A stretch of 64,000 bases of DNA from Cryptomeria japonica (lineage: Eukaryota > Streptophyta > Pinopsida > Cupressales > Cupressaceae): the NCBI RefSeq assembly GCF_030272615.1, contig NC_081414.1:3287501-3351500 (forward strand). Reading direction: 5' to 3'. The position numbers and the translations under genes were made by a program. Below the pieces are notes generated by a model. It was not told where the DNA came from, made no database searches, and was given only the letters and a program-made list of their open reading frames with translations. Below are positions 11,841 to 22,519 of this stretch, piece after piece; positions within the stretch are counted from its first letter, which is position 1, and each line of letters starts with the position of its first letter.

Positions 11841-12970
11841 TTTTGTCACTTTGTTCCGGACTCTCCTTCAATAGTCTTACTCGTGAAAATGAGGTGAGTT
11901 GTTTGTGGCATCAACAGTTTTGCCACTTGAACTATAATTACTTGCAACAACTTAGTCAACAGGAAATGGTTCAGGGTTGCCTTCTATTCATTTTTTTGAT
12001 GGATTTTGTGAAGGATGCACTCTTGTTAAGCATCCTAATAAGAAGTATGATAAAGAAGCATGGAGAGCTACACAAATATTGGAGTTGACACATAGTGACT
12101 TGGCAAGACCATTTCCACAAGGTCACTTTTCAATAGAGTCAGATATGGCTTGACATTTATTGATGACTTTTCTAGATATACATGGATTTACTTTCTCTAA
12201 CAAAAGTTTGGGGTCTTTGAGAACTTTCTAGATTTCAAAGCTTTTGTAGAGAAACAATCTAGGAAGATCATCAAGATTCTGCACACAGTTTATGGGAGTG
12301 AATATGTTAACAATCAATTTGAACAATTTTGCGCTTCAGAAGGTATCAATATGCAATGCATAGTTCCATAGTCCTTAAAAGAAAAAGTCCTTGAAGGAGA
12401 TTGCCAATTGTATGATACACTCCAAGTTTTTGGCACCTCAATACTGGGTAGAGGCAATCAACTATGTGTTACATCTAGAACCGAGTTCCTCACAAAGTTG
12501 TGAAGGGGGTAACTCCTTTTCAAGCTTGGACTGGTCAGAAATCCATAGTTAAGCACTTCAAAATGTTTGGTACTCTTTCATGGGCTCACATTCCAATAGA
12601 GAAATGTAAGGTTATGGATCCACAGAGCAAGCCTTACACATTTGTTAGGTATCAAAATGATGTCAAAGGCTTTAGAATTCTCCATCCTACCACTCATGAG
12701 TTGTTCATTAAGAGGAGTGTTTGTTTTGAAGAGAGTTCTTCTCATACCACTTTTCTATCCACCATCACATTGGAGACATTGCATCATGATGATAGTTCTC
12801 AAACGATCTTAATCCTCCTAATTTTGATGAGTAGTATTCTTCCTCCACTTCAAATGGCAATAGCGATGATGAGGATTTACATTCCTCTCCTAGTCATCAT
12901 TCAAAGGTTGATGATTCTCCCCCAAACTCTCTAGCCTCAACACCTCTTTGGGCTCGACGAACATTTGGAC
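11841..12970 (+). pseudogene. Element E integrase
   Basis: After a broken HHCC region (LWHQQFCHLNYNYLQQL, about 11908-11960), the catalytic core reads FIDDFSRYTWIYF (about 12155-12195), QSRKIIKILHTVYGSEY (about 12255-12305) and QFCASEGINMQCIVP. The copia core DNGGEY appears as YGSEY, so the second catalytic Asp is lost. The C-terminal part (12500-12730) carries TPFQAWTGQKS and HFKMFGTLSWAHIP. The enzyme would insert element cDNA into the genome. Stops occur throughout. Confidence 0.78.
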
Positions 12971-13079
12971 AGCAAGTAATTAGCTTGTTGATCCATCAAA
13001 TACTAGAAGAATGAGGTCACAATTTTAGCATGCTCCATATCTCTTCATTACTTAATCTTTTAATCCACAATCTTTTTCA

Positions 13080-13261
13080 AAAAAATTAGGTATTCCAAAG
13101 TGGGATGTTGCAATGAAGGAAATGTTCAGTTCATTGGAAAGGAATCACACATGGGTTTAGTCCCTCTTCCTAAAGGAAGGAAACTTGTCTAATGCAAGTG
13201 GATCTATCAAAAAAATTATAGTAGATGGATCAGTTGACAAGCATAAGGCTTGCTCGGTAGT
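13080..13261 (+). pseudogene. Element E reverse transcriptase, 5' part
   Basis: Translation gives a degenerate start of the copia RT: WDVAMKEMFSSLERNHTW, then KGRKLV-CKWIYQK and DGSVDKHKA. It stops at the insertion point of element F (13261/13262) and continues at 17715 with AKGFSHVLEIDYS. Confidence 0.75.
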
Positions 13262-13628
13262 TGTAGTACCCCTCCCTCGATCAGACTTTTTAGATACTTA
13301 CTCTGACTATAGTTGACTTTTTCATTGGATATTAGTGGATACATTACATGGTGATGTTTTACTCTGATATTATGCTATGTTGTGTTATACTTTGATTTGA
13401 GTTTCAGTGTATGTTGTTTATGCAGTATTTCCTTATTGATGGTTAGATGTTAATTTTATTGGATTACTGACCATGGACTAACATATTTACTTTATGTGTG
13501 AGATGCTTTATGTATATGTCATCATGTATGTGTGTAAGTGTATGGGGTGCGAGGAAATTATTTTCCTTCACTCACTTCGGTGAGACAGGGAATGTCATGA
13601 TTCTCCTTCACCGGGGTGTCTACCGTGT

Positions 13629-13632
<4 letters not shown>

Positions 13633-13660
<28 letters not shown>
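13633..13660. repeat. (TA)n microsatellite
   Basis: An uninterrupted run of about 14 TA units inside element F. Confidence 0.9.
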
Positions 13661-13669
<9 letters not shown>

Positions 13670-14007
13670 GTTTGGTGATGCAGGAATTGCAGGTACAAGG
13701 TACTGACTTCACCTAGTCTCACAGGTCTGAGCATACCTAAATAATCTGATGGAAGTGGAGGAGATAGTCTTAAGGCCATAAGTTTCACCCTTAGCCTTGC
13801 CTGTCACTGAGCAGTGTCAGTCATCGGTCAACCTTCCCTTTGTCGGTATGCAGGTCATTTCGGTTTTGCTTTGTTGTTTGCGTGTTATGCGTTTATAAAA
13901 TTTAAATTTAGAAATAAATAATTAAGTGTCTTTTATTGTTTTAGAAGATTTATCAATTATTTTATTTGAATACTTAAAAATTGAATTGTTGATTTCATTA
14001 GTGAAAT

Positions 14008-14593
14008 ATTTTTTATTAGACACAAACAGGTTTTGAGGGGACCCAAAACCCCTTACAAAAGAGAACCAGAGACTAGAACCCAACAGATAAGGTTGTCCAG
14101 ATAGATAGACATTAAACATCAGCAGCCCAAACCAACACAAGAACACAGGATGGCAAGAAACTATCCCCAGGGATTTATAGGCACCCTGTACCAGTGGAAG
14201 GATAGCATGCCCTAACCAACAAGGTGAGCCCAGTAAAATTGCTAGCAAACACCAAGGAAAGCACAAAACAGAGGGTTTTAGCTAGCTCCCTCAACCAAAA
14301 GAGGACAAGCAACACATTACTTCTTCCCTTTATGGGAACGAAGGGTCATATCAAAAGCATTCACAGATTGGATTTTTTTCCTTTTCACCGATATCCACCC
14401 TTCTTCCACCTTCGCAGCGGAATCCATCCAAGAAATTGGGTGCAAAGGACTCGAGAAAGAGCCAGCCAAGCCCAAAGGACTAGCAGCATCAACTTCCTCC
14501 CTGTCAGCAACGGGAAGGACAATCTTATCAGAAGAAACACCAACCTGCGACCCACAAGCCCCAACAGCCACCAAAGGTGGTGAAGAATCACCC
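14008..14593 (-). mobile_element. Short L1-like LINE-derived insertion with 13-bp target duplication
   Basis: The 586-bp segment is flanked by tcattagtgaaat on both sides (13995-14007 and 14594-14606), a perfect 13-bp duplication of LINE/SINE type. On the minus strand it ends in an A-rich tail (ataaaaaat), so it was inserted by target-primed reverse transcription. Its 5' part encodes an open frame ending EEGWISVKRKKIQSV and DMTLRSHKGKK (14574-14317), which resembles the C-terminus of plant LINE ORF1. The rest looks like 3' UTR. There is no RT, so it is an internally deleted or SINE-like derivative. Confidence 0.7.
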
Positions 14594-15514
14594 TCATTAG
14601 TGAAATGTTATATTATGTGTTTTCAATTGATTAAAAAAAAATGTTATTTTATCTTTATGTATATTTAATGCCTAATTGATTTTCATGTTTGAAAAAAAAA
14701 AGGGAAATGATTTCAATTAAAAATTTGAGTGAAATGCGTTGTTTTGGAAAAGAAATCAAAAAAAAATCTAATTTTCTTTTTAAAGATTAAATGCGACCTA
14801 AAAGGGATATTTTTGGAGGAAATTCTATTTAATGTGTAAATTTTTCAAAATTGATTCATTCTGCATTTGCAAAAAATATTTTCTGGAAAATCTTTGTGGG
14901 TGTGATTTTAGCTGGAGAAATTGTGTTTGAAGATTTTGGTTTGAAGTTGGAGGTTTGCTCTTCTGCAACTGAATCTTCTTGGAAAGCTCACTAGGTTGGA
15001 ATTTTGTACCTTTTTGTTTTTGTGAAATCTTTGTTTAAAATCAGTTCCCTGTAAGTTTGTGGGTGTTTGAATGAAATTTTTTTTTTTTTTAATCTCCCTG
15101 TTGTTTGTTAAACATTTATTTTTCCCATTGTTCAAAATGGGGGGATTATGCTGCCAAAAAATTTCATCTTGGGAAAACCTGGGAAATGGATTGAGTTTGA
15201 AATTGTTGGGCAAATGAGGAATTTGGAAGAGAAAAAAACACCACATACCCTGTTGTTTGTGTCTCCAAAACCCCTGTTTTTCAAAAAAAGGATTTGAAAT
15301 TTTTGCTAGGGTTTATTTATAAAATTTACTGGTAAAATTAAATTCAGGGTTTTTTTTATTGCTACTGGTATAACATATATTTCTGGGTTTTCTTTTTAAT
15401 TTCTAGCAAAAGAGAAATATTTTTTTGAGTCTTAATGTTTAGCAGGGTAGTTGGTATTTTTTTTTTTTTAATTATTAAAAAACGAAAAAAAATATCAAAA
15501 AATATATATATATT

Positions 15515-15665
15515 TTATTAGCAGGGAGCTGTCGTGGGAACCACGTCCCCATGGCGTGGGGGTCGTGGCTTCCCCACTGCCATGGGGAAGGGCCACGGTG
15601 GTGTGGACCATGTCGTGATCCACCGGTCACGTTGTGGCCCACACAGCACCGCCCCACCCTTTATT
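15515..15665. other. GC-rich, CpG-rich island inside element F
   Basis: About 150 bases of high GC content (cacgtccccatggcgtggg, gaagggccacggtgg) stand in AT-rich surroundings. Short inverted pieces around ccatgg and ccacgg recur. It is probably part of the LTR promoter region; no gene is supported. Confidence 0.5.
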
Positions 15666-15745
15666 AAATGGGGCTGCGTGGCATAGGGATTTCGTGGGGT
15701 TTGTTTGTTTTTTTAAATTTATTTTTTTAATATTTAAAATTAATT

Positions 15746-15872
<127 letters not shown>

Positions 15873-17714
15873 TTTTTTTTGTTTATGTTAAAAATATATA
15901 TATATTTAAAAAATGAAAATAAAGAGAAGGATATTTTATTTTGAAAAAGGAAATATAGATTTTTAAATTTAGATTTTTGGTTATATATATTTTTATGTGT
16001 GTGTGTGTATATATATACACACTTGTGTTATAGCAAATGTGACTAAGATAATTTTATTGAAATTTTAAATGGATATATGGCAAACTCTGATTTAAATTTT
16101 TTAACTGATTTGGTGAAATGATTATCAACGAATGATGAATTTTAGAAACTTTGAAAAGTTAGAAAATCTTGGTCAATTATGTGTTTTGAATGAAAGAACA
16201 ATGAATTGATATTCTAAATTAGCGAAGGTGTCTATTTTATTTATTATTGTCTTCGCATTTAATTTTAAACTGCAAGTGCTTTGTTGCAAATGGAATTAGT
16301 CGTTTTTATGTGGTCTTTTCCATTGGTCAGTCATGAGAGTTGACTGAGTTTTGTCAGATGGTTTAATCTATGTGCAAGGGTTTGTATGACCAAGTGTTTC
16401 TCTGTTGTCTTGAACTCCGTTGTGTAATTTCGTTTTGGTACTTTGGTTTTGGAGTTCTTTTGGGACATTTTTGTTTAGTGTCATAAGGGAGAGTGGCTTT
16501 CGAGTGGGAGCCGCGCCCAAAGAGGTTAGCGGGATAACCCCTCAAAAGTTGGTTAAGTAAGTAATAACCTAATAATATATTAAGGAGTTGGGTAGCTAAA
16601 ACATTAAGTAAGATAATTGTACCTCGCTTATGGTTGAGTGCTAATACAGACTCAGAATGTAGTGAGAAGGCTTGGAATGGCAAACCAACAACCTTGTCCT
16701 CGCGAAAGGATTGTTTGGGTCCACATGAAACTTGGATGTGGTCGGGGGTTCGGGAGAGGTTACCACGATAACCCAAGATGGGGGTCGGGACCTATGGAGG
16801 CCTGTCGGGATAACCATACCAAGCTATGTGATGACACTCTTCCCTTATGGTCACTAGTGTGTAGCCTTGTTGGTATCACCTGAGTTTTGTTGTGGAGTCA
16901 TGTTCTGTGGGTTTATGTTTTATGTGAGTTTCCTGACGTTGTGTTTCGATCATGTGTGTGCATACCTTGTAGGTTGCTAGTGGGTCTTATTTCTATCTCC
17001 TAGCACGGTGGGGTGGTTCTTTTTTAGCCACATGGTCGAGTGGTAGTACCACTTTCCATCAGGTGTGTTTGTTCCTTCTTGCGGGAGTTGGTTTCACAAG
17101 TGTTCCAGTTGCTTTTGGATTCGAGCATCTTGTTCTTCCAGTTGGATCCCATATATTATTTTGGATCATTCTTTGTGTATCATGGACCTTATATGGTCAG
17201 TTGTAATTATTTGATATGTATGCCTTCGTGACAAGATGTAACTTTAAATGTAAACATTATGTGTTCATGTGAGACTTAGTGATTTAGTGAAATGTAATGT
17301 TATTTCAATCATATGATGCAAAACAAATGTATGGATGGAAATTACATGGTTAAATGCATATGTTTTAATTGAATCATTGATGAAAGGTATGGAAATAATT
17401 ACCATGAATGAAACTTAGACATGCTAATAAAATCTCATACTATTGGATGAATTAACCATTGGTTATATGTTATTATGTTTTTGTGTTTAATCATCTTAAT
17501 TGGATTTATTAGTGCTAAGCAATGTTTAGTTTAAATCATGTTAACCTAGTTGGGAAACCCTTTAGGTGTTAAATTAAGTCTTCCATTGTGTAATCTAAAC
17601 GTAATGTTAACTTAATGCATCATTAAATTTATTAAAGTTTGAAAAAATATATATTTACACTCTTTTCTAGTATTTTAGTTTAATCCCTTCGAGGTTTCTT
17701 GGCGAGGTGTTATA

Positions 17715-18147
17715 GTAGCAAAAGGATTTTCCCATGTTCTCGAGATTGACTACTCGAGACTTTTGTACCAATTGCTAAGATGAATTCCATTCAACTTGTC
17801 CTTTCTATAGTTGTAAGTTCATTAGATGGATATGAAGAAAAAAAATCTTCATGGTGACCTTCAAGAGGAAATCTACATGGAGCAGTCACAGGGGTTTGTT
17901 CAAGATCTCTCACTTGTGCGTCAACTTCAAAAATCTCTTTATGGCCTCAAATAGGCTCCTCGAGCTTAGTATGCCAAGATAGAATCATTCTTTTTGGCAG
18001 TTGGTTTCAACCGATACCATTTTAATCCAAACATATACATTTTGTAATATGATGACACTCTCACATTTATGGTTCTCTATGTTGACTTGATCACAGGGAG
18101 TCACTCATCCACCATCAAGGCAATGAAAACTACTCTACATGATAGAG
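17715..18147 (+). pseudogene. Element E reverse transcriptase, 3' part
   Basis: The copia RT resumes here: AKGFSHVLEIDYS, KKNLHGDLQEEIYMEQ, SQGFVQDLSLVRQLQKSLYGL, then AKIESFFLAVGFNRYHF and ending with MVLYVDL. The YVDD box is cut to YVDL with frame damage. About 18147 the sequence breaks off into telomere-type repeats; the RT thumb and part of RNase H are missing. Confidence 0.8.
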
Positions 18148-18172
18148 TTTAGGGTTTAGGGTTTAGGGTTTA
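18148..18172 (+). repeat. Interstitial plant telomere-type repeat, 3.5 units of TTTAGGG
   Basis: Three full TTTAGGG units plus ttta lie exactly between the RT fragment and the RNase H fragment of element E, where roughly several hundred bases of pol are missing. Confidence 0.9.
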
Positions 18173-18420
18173 TTCCAATTAGAAAGCCTACAGTCATCTT
18201 TTGTGATAATCAAAGTGCTATATAGATCTCAAGAAATCTAATTCATCACCAGAGGATGAAAGACATTCAGATACATATGCACTACATTCGAGAGTTGATT
18301 TAGGAAGGCATCATTGATCTTAAATGTTGTTCTACATTAAAGCAGACTGTGGACATATTCACCAAACCCTTCACCGAAAGCAAGTTCCTTCATTTGTGAT
18401 CTTTGCTCGGGGTGCAATAG
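18173..18420 (+). pseudogene. Element E RNase H, C-terminal part
   Basis: Translation shows the copia RNase H C-terminus: KPTVIFCDNQSAI, IHHQRMKDIQIHMHYIRELI and VDIFTKPFTESKFLHL. It removes RNA from RNA-DNA hybrids during reverse transcription. Internal stops are present. Confidence 0.75.
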
Positions 18421-18476
18421 GTATCTACTTTAGGAGGGGATTCTTAGTCCTGCATTCTCTCTCTCTACTCTTGGTG

Positions 18477-18590
18477 GGGGGGGCGTAGGGGAGGGGAAAG
18501 GGGACATTTTATCTCTCTATTTAGCGGGGGGGCTATTCCTCTTATAGAGGGGGCTTCTTCTTTTGGGGGAGGGGGAGAGGGGTTTGCTAT
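18477..18590 (+). other. Polypurine tract region of element E
   Basis: G-rich purine runs (ggtggggggggcgtagggga, and gggggagggggagagggg near 18565-18582) lie between the RNase H stop and the 3' LTR, as expected for the plus-strand primer of reverse transcription. Confidence 0.6.
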
Positions 18591-18665
18591 GTACATAGGT
18601 ACCTAACATGGCCTCATCTATGGGAACCCATCTTTTCACCCACCTAAGCTACACTTAAGCAACGA

Positions 18666-19040
18666 TGTTAGTGTAGATTTTTTGGTTTTCTTATATTAGG
18701 GGCTGTTTATTTTTCCTACACATTATTTAAACTTGCTTAGGTTATTAAGATTGGTTAATATGAGGACACATGGTGAAACGTTTTAGCTACATGTGTCACT
18801 CTTTTGGCTTATGAGGTAGATGGGTTTCTCACCCTCTTTTGGCTTTATATGCCACCTTTCATAACTCCTTTCTTGTCTTCATGTAAGGAGGTTGTGTCAC
18901 ATGTTTTGGCATTTTACCAAATAGGTAAAAACTCCCACTTTGTATAGGGTGGAGTTAATGCACCTCTTGGATGTATACGCCCTTATTTTTAGTATATATT
19001 GAGCACTCTCTTCTCACTTTCACTAGTGCAATGATAGTAT
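18666..19040 (+). repeat. First 3' LTR copy of element E
   Basis: Starts TGTTAGTGTAGATTTT and matches the 10125 LTR (gaggacacatgg, ctacatgtgtcactc) and the 19495 copy through caatgatagtattgag. A TATA-like tatatatt lies near 18993. The 3' end merges into a tandem duplication. Confidence 0.75.
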
Positions 19041-19325
19041 TGAGTCTTTTCAAAATTATTTTTTTGTCATTTCAAATTTCTCCATTCAACGATTTTGATA
19101 TTCAATCATCTATTGCTTGGAGTTGCATGTGATTATGACCAGCATCAAAACTTGGCTTGGTTCTTGCTTCTCACTTTCACTAGTTCAATAATAGTATTGA
19201 GTCTTTTCAAAATTCTCTTTTTGTCATTTCAAATTTCTCTTCATTCAGCGATTTTGATCTTCAATCATCTATTGCTTGGAGTTGCATGTGATCTATGACC
19301 AGCATCAAAACTTGGCTTGGTTCTT
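19012..19325 (+). repeat. 157-bp tandem duplication at the end of the first 3' LTR copy
   Basis: Two units (19012-19168 and 19169-19325) both start tctcactttcactagt and end gaccagcatcaaaacttggcttggttcttgc-like (shown in short: cagcatcaaaacttgg). They differ at only a few positions, so the duplication is younger than element E. Confidence 0.85.
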
Positions 19326-19329
19326 GCTT

Positions 19330-19925
19330 CCAAAGGGTGCGAGGGGGATTTTATCTCTCTATTTAGGGGAGATTGTTCCTCTTATAAAGGGGGCTTCTTC
19401 TTTTTTTTCTTTTTTTTTGGGTGGGAGGAGGGTCCCATGGCCTCATCTGTGGGGACCTATCTTTTCACCCACCTAACATACGTTTAAGCATGGGTGTTAG
19501 TGTAGGTTTTTTGTTTTCCTTATATTAGGGGATATTTATTTCTCCTACACATTATTCAAACTTGCTTAAGTTATTAAGATTGGTTAACATGAGGACACAT
19601 GGTGAAACACTTCAACTACATGTGTCAATCTCCCCCAAACATGGGTAGTTGAATTACACAACCTCTTTTGGCTTGTTGTGTAAGTGGTTATGGAGTAGTT
19701 CAATTTCTCACCTTCTTTTGGCTTTACATGCCACCTTTCATAACTTTTTTCTTGTCTCATGTAAACGGGTTGTGCCACATCTTTTGACATTTTAAGAATT
19801 AGGTAAAACCTGAGTTAATGCACCTCTTGGATATATATGCCCTCATTTGGCTATATATCGAACACTCCTCTCACCTTCACTACATCAATGATAGCATGAG
19901 GTTTAGTGCTCTAACTCTATCAAGG
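19330..19925 (+). repeat. Second polypurine tract plus LTR copy of element E
   Basis: The segment 19345-19494 repeats 18500-18665 (attttatctctctattta, cctcttata, ggcttcttctttt, ccatggcctcatctgtg), and the LTR restarts at 19495 (TGTTAGTGTAGG). The right end of element E therefore carries two head-to-tail copies of [tract + LTR]. The final limit near 19925 is approximate. Confidence 0.75.
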
Positions 19926-20035
19926 CCTTTCGATGTTCTCAATGTTAGTTTTGGATGTTCTCAATGTTAGTTCAAGATTATGACCCACTGCAACCATCTC
20001 TTTACACCATTCAATAATGAATGCCTCTTCTACAT

Positions 20036-20397
20036 TGGGACTTATAAGAGCTTAGGGTACACAAAGTTAGGATGGGCAGCTACCAAGTACCCTATAAAAG
20101 ACATAAAAATTAGTAAACAAGTTAAAGCAATTCTCCATAGCATTAAATGAAAGCATACTAGAGAATGAATTTGGAATAACTAGCTATAGCTTAATTATTT
20201 CTGGGACTTATAAGAGCTTAAGGTACACAAAGTTAGGATGGGCAGCTATCAAGTACCCTATAAAAGACAAAAAAATTAGTAAACAAGTTAAAGCAATTCT
20301 CCCTAGCATTAAATGAAAGCTTTAATAATTTGAAATTTTTAGGTTTGTATACTAGAGAATGAATTTGGAATAACTAGCTATAGCTTAATTATTTCTG
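20036..20397 (+). repeat. Tandem duplication, about 166-196 bp units
   Basis: Unit 1 (20036-20201) and unit 2 (20202-20397) both start tgggacttataagagctta and end agctatagcttaattatttct. Unit 2 has about 30 extra bases (near 20325-20355). No coding content is seen. Confidence 0.88.
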
Positions 20398-22519
20398 AGG
20401 CATTCAAATTTTAAAATACAGGCAAAACCAAAATGGGTACACCAGTAGAAGACCGTAAAAAGTTGACACGAGATGTGCCCAAAGCTGGAGGAAGAGAAAT
20501 AATGTGAACGCAACTTTATGTATGAAACGGTTTTCAACAGGCTCAACATATCGCACGCACTCGAGCGTTGGAAGCCAAGTTTTCAAGCAAACCCTGGACC
20601 ACAGCATCGAGCGGCAGCGTGAAGAACATTTAAACTGGGGTCTTTAAGGATAGGGTTTCGTAGAGATAGAAATGGAGCTGTTAAGATTTTTTAGAAATAT
20701 TTTGAAATTGATGGTTTCATTAATTTACAGTTCTCAAAATTTAAGGAAGATGCTGGTCTTCTGAATTCTTGTGTTGATCTTCTATACTTTAAAATATTGA
20801 TGGAGTGCTTTCAGAAATGAAATCAAGTAAAAAAATCATTTTTCCTCTAAATTTTTTACCTGGCAGAATCTAAATTTAGATGATTGACAAGTGGCAAATG
20901 AAATCCCTAAACTGGTGAGACAATTTCTAACTTCACCCCATTTTCACTTGCTCAAATATGTAGACCTAAAAAGTAGGAGCTCCTATTTTTCAAAAACAAA
21001 TTCCAAATAATCCCATAGAAAACTTTTTTTTTTCTTCAGAGAAGCTTAAACCCCATAGGACCGGCCTTAGTAGGAGCTCTGATAGAGCACCAGAGCTTGT
21101 GGAATATTGTCGCAAAGCCGCGGCAAAAAATGTTGATAATCACAGATCAACATCAAGTTACTCTTTCATTTAAAGGGCTTGTGCGGTTTCTTGAACGAAA
21201 AAAGTTCGAATATCTGCTGTTGATGCAAAAAGCATGTATCATTTTTTAAAGCCGCAAACGAAACAGGTTAAAAAACTGCTTGGGTTTAAACCCAGTCAAC
21301 AATGCTGAACTGCAGTAGTTACGAGTTGCATTGCTATGATGGAACATACAAAAGCATATCGGAGTATCATTTTCTTCATTAAGTTAATAACATAATAAAA
21401 ATGGAATGCTGTGCAGCAGAGGTGATAAGAACAAACGTGCGGACAAAGGCACTACCAAAAGACAACTTTGAGATTTGTAGGAGAGAATGAATCTACAACA
21501 AATTAGCCAAAAGATATTTGCCAGGGTTGAAGTGTTGAAAATAGCAAGTAGCTTAAGATTTTTGGCTGATCAGCATACGTTTCATGCAATCGGTTTGACA
21601 AAGTACATGTAGAATGCACTCTATTTTAGAATGTAGGTGCCTGTAAACAAATAAAACATGATATATGGGCCCATGGATAGGATGTTAGCATTTTAGTAAT
21701 TACTAGCTTTTTGCATAAAGTTACAACTCATCCAATTGAATTTTCACGTATATATATATATATGACATATGAAATGATAATAACCAAGTGAAATTACAGA
21801 TTTTCGGTTTTGAATTTTCTTTACTGTATAAATTCTAACTCTACTCCGTATTTCCAAATAAGACAGAGCTTATTAGAACATGCTTTAATTTTTCTTTAAA
21901 GGAATAGAGAAAACAGCGTGCGAACACCGTATCCCTGCAACAAAATTCATGATGCCTTAAATATTTTGCAAAAGTCCTAAAATCTAGTGCAATGTAAACA
22001 GTTGAACATTACTAGATATATTATACAAATTAGCCATCGACGATTTCAAAACCTTTCGAGGATCCGAATTGAAACCTCAAAGGCTTTGAAAATACAACAA
22101 AATCCAAGCTATTTTTCTCATGGTATCAAAACTATCAAGGCTTTCCTATACTTATTTACATAGAAAACTTAGACATCCATCTTATGCACACCAAAATTAC
22201 AGAATATAGAATGCAGCAGTCTCATTATTATAGTAGCCAGCCTCTGCAAACTGCAGTATAACAAAATCTGACCCCCAACCTAGGACATGAACTTGTGTTT
22301 TGCTTAGGCAACTCCTTATATATTTACCGATCTGGATGCAAACAAGGAGACTTTGTTACAACCTGAAGTAGAATTGCTTTAACTAAAATTCTCTTAACTA
22401 TACACAACATCTCACGAGAAGTGAGAATTATCTTAAAAAAAAAGTAAGTTGATCACTTATACCAAAAACAAACAATGAAGGCAACATTGGCATAGTTGAC
22501 GTGTAAAAGATTGATCTGC
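20398..22519. other. Downstream flank of the F-box gene, no other gene seen
   Basis: AT-rich single-copy-looking sequence without long frames or recognised repeats, apart from a short (TA)7 run near 21750. The region just below 22519 should hold the 3' UTR of the F-box gene, but its end could not be placed. Confidence 0.5.

Noticed and set aside
13558-13788. Minus-strand frame with Tyr-Ile repeats
   Set aside because: Created by the (TA)n microsatellite at 13633-13660; no other support.
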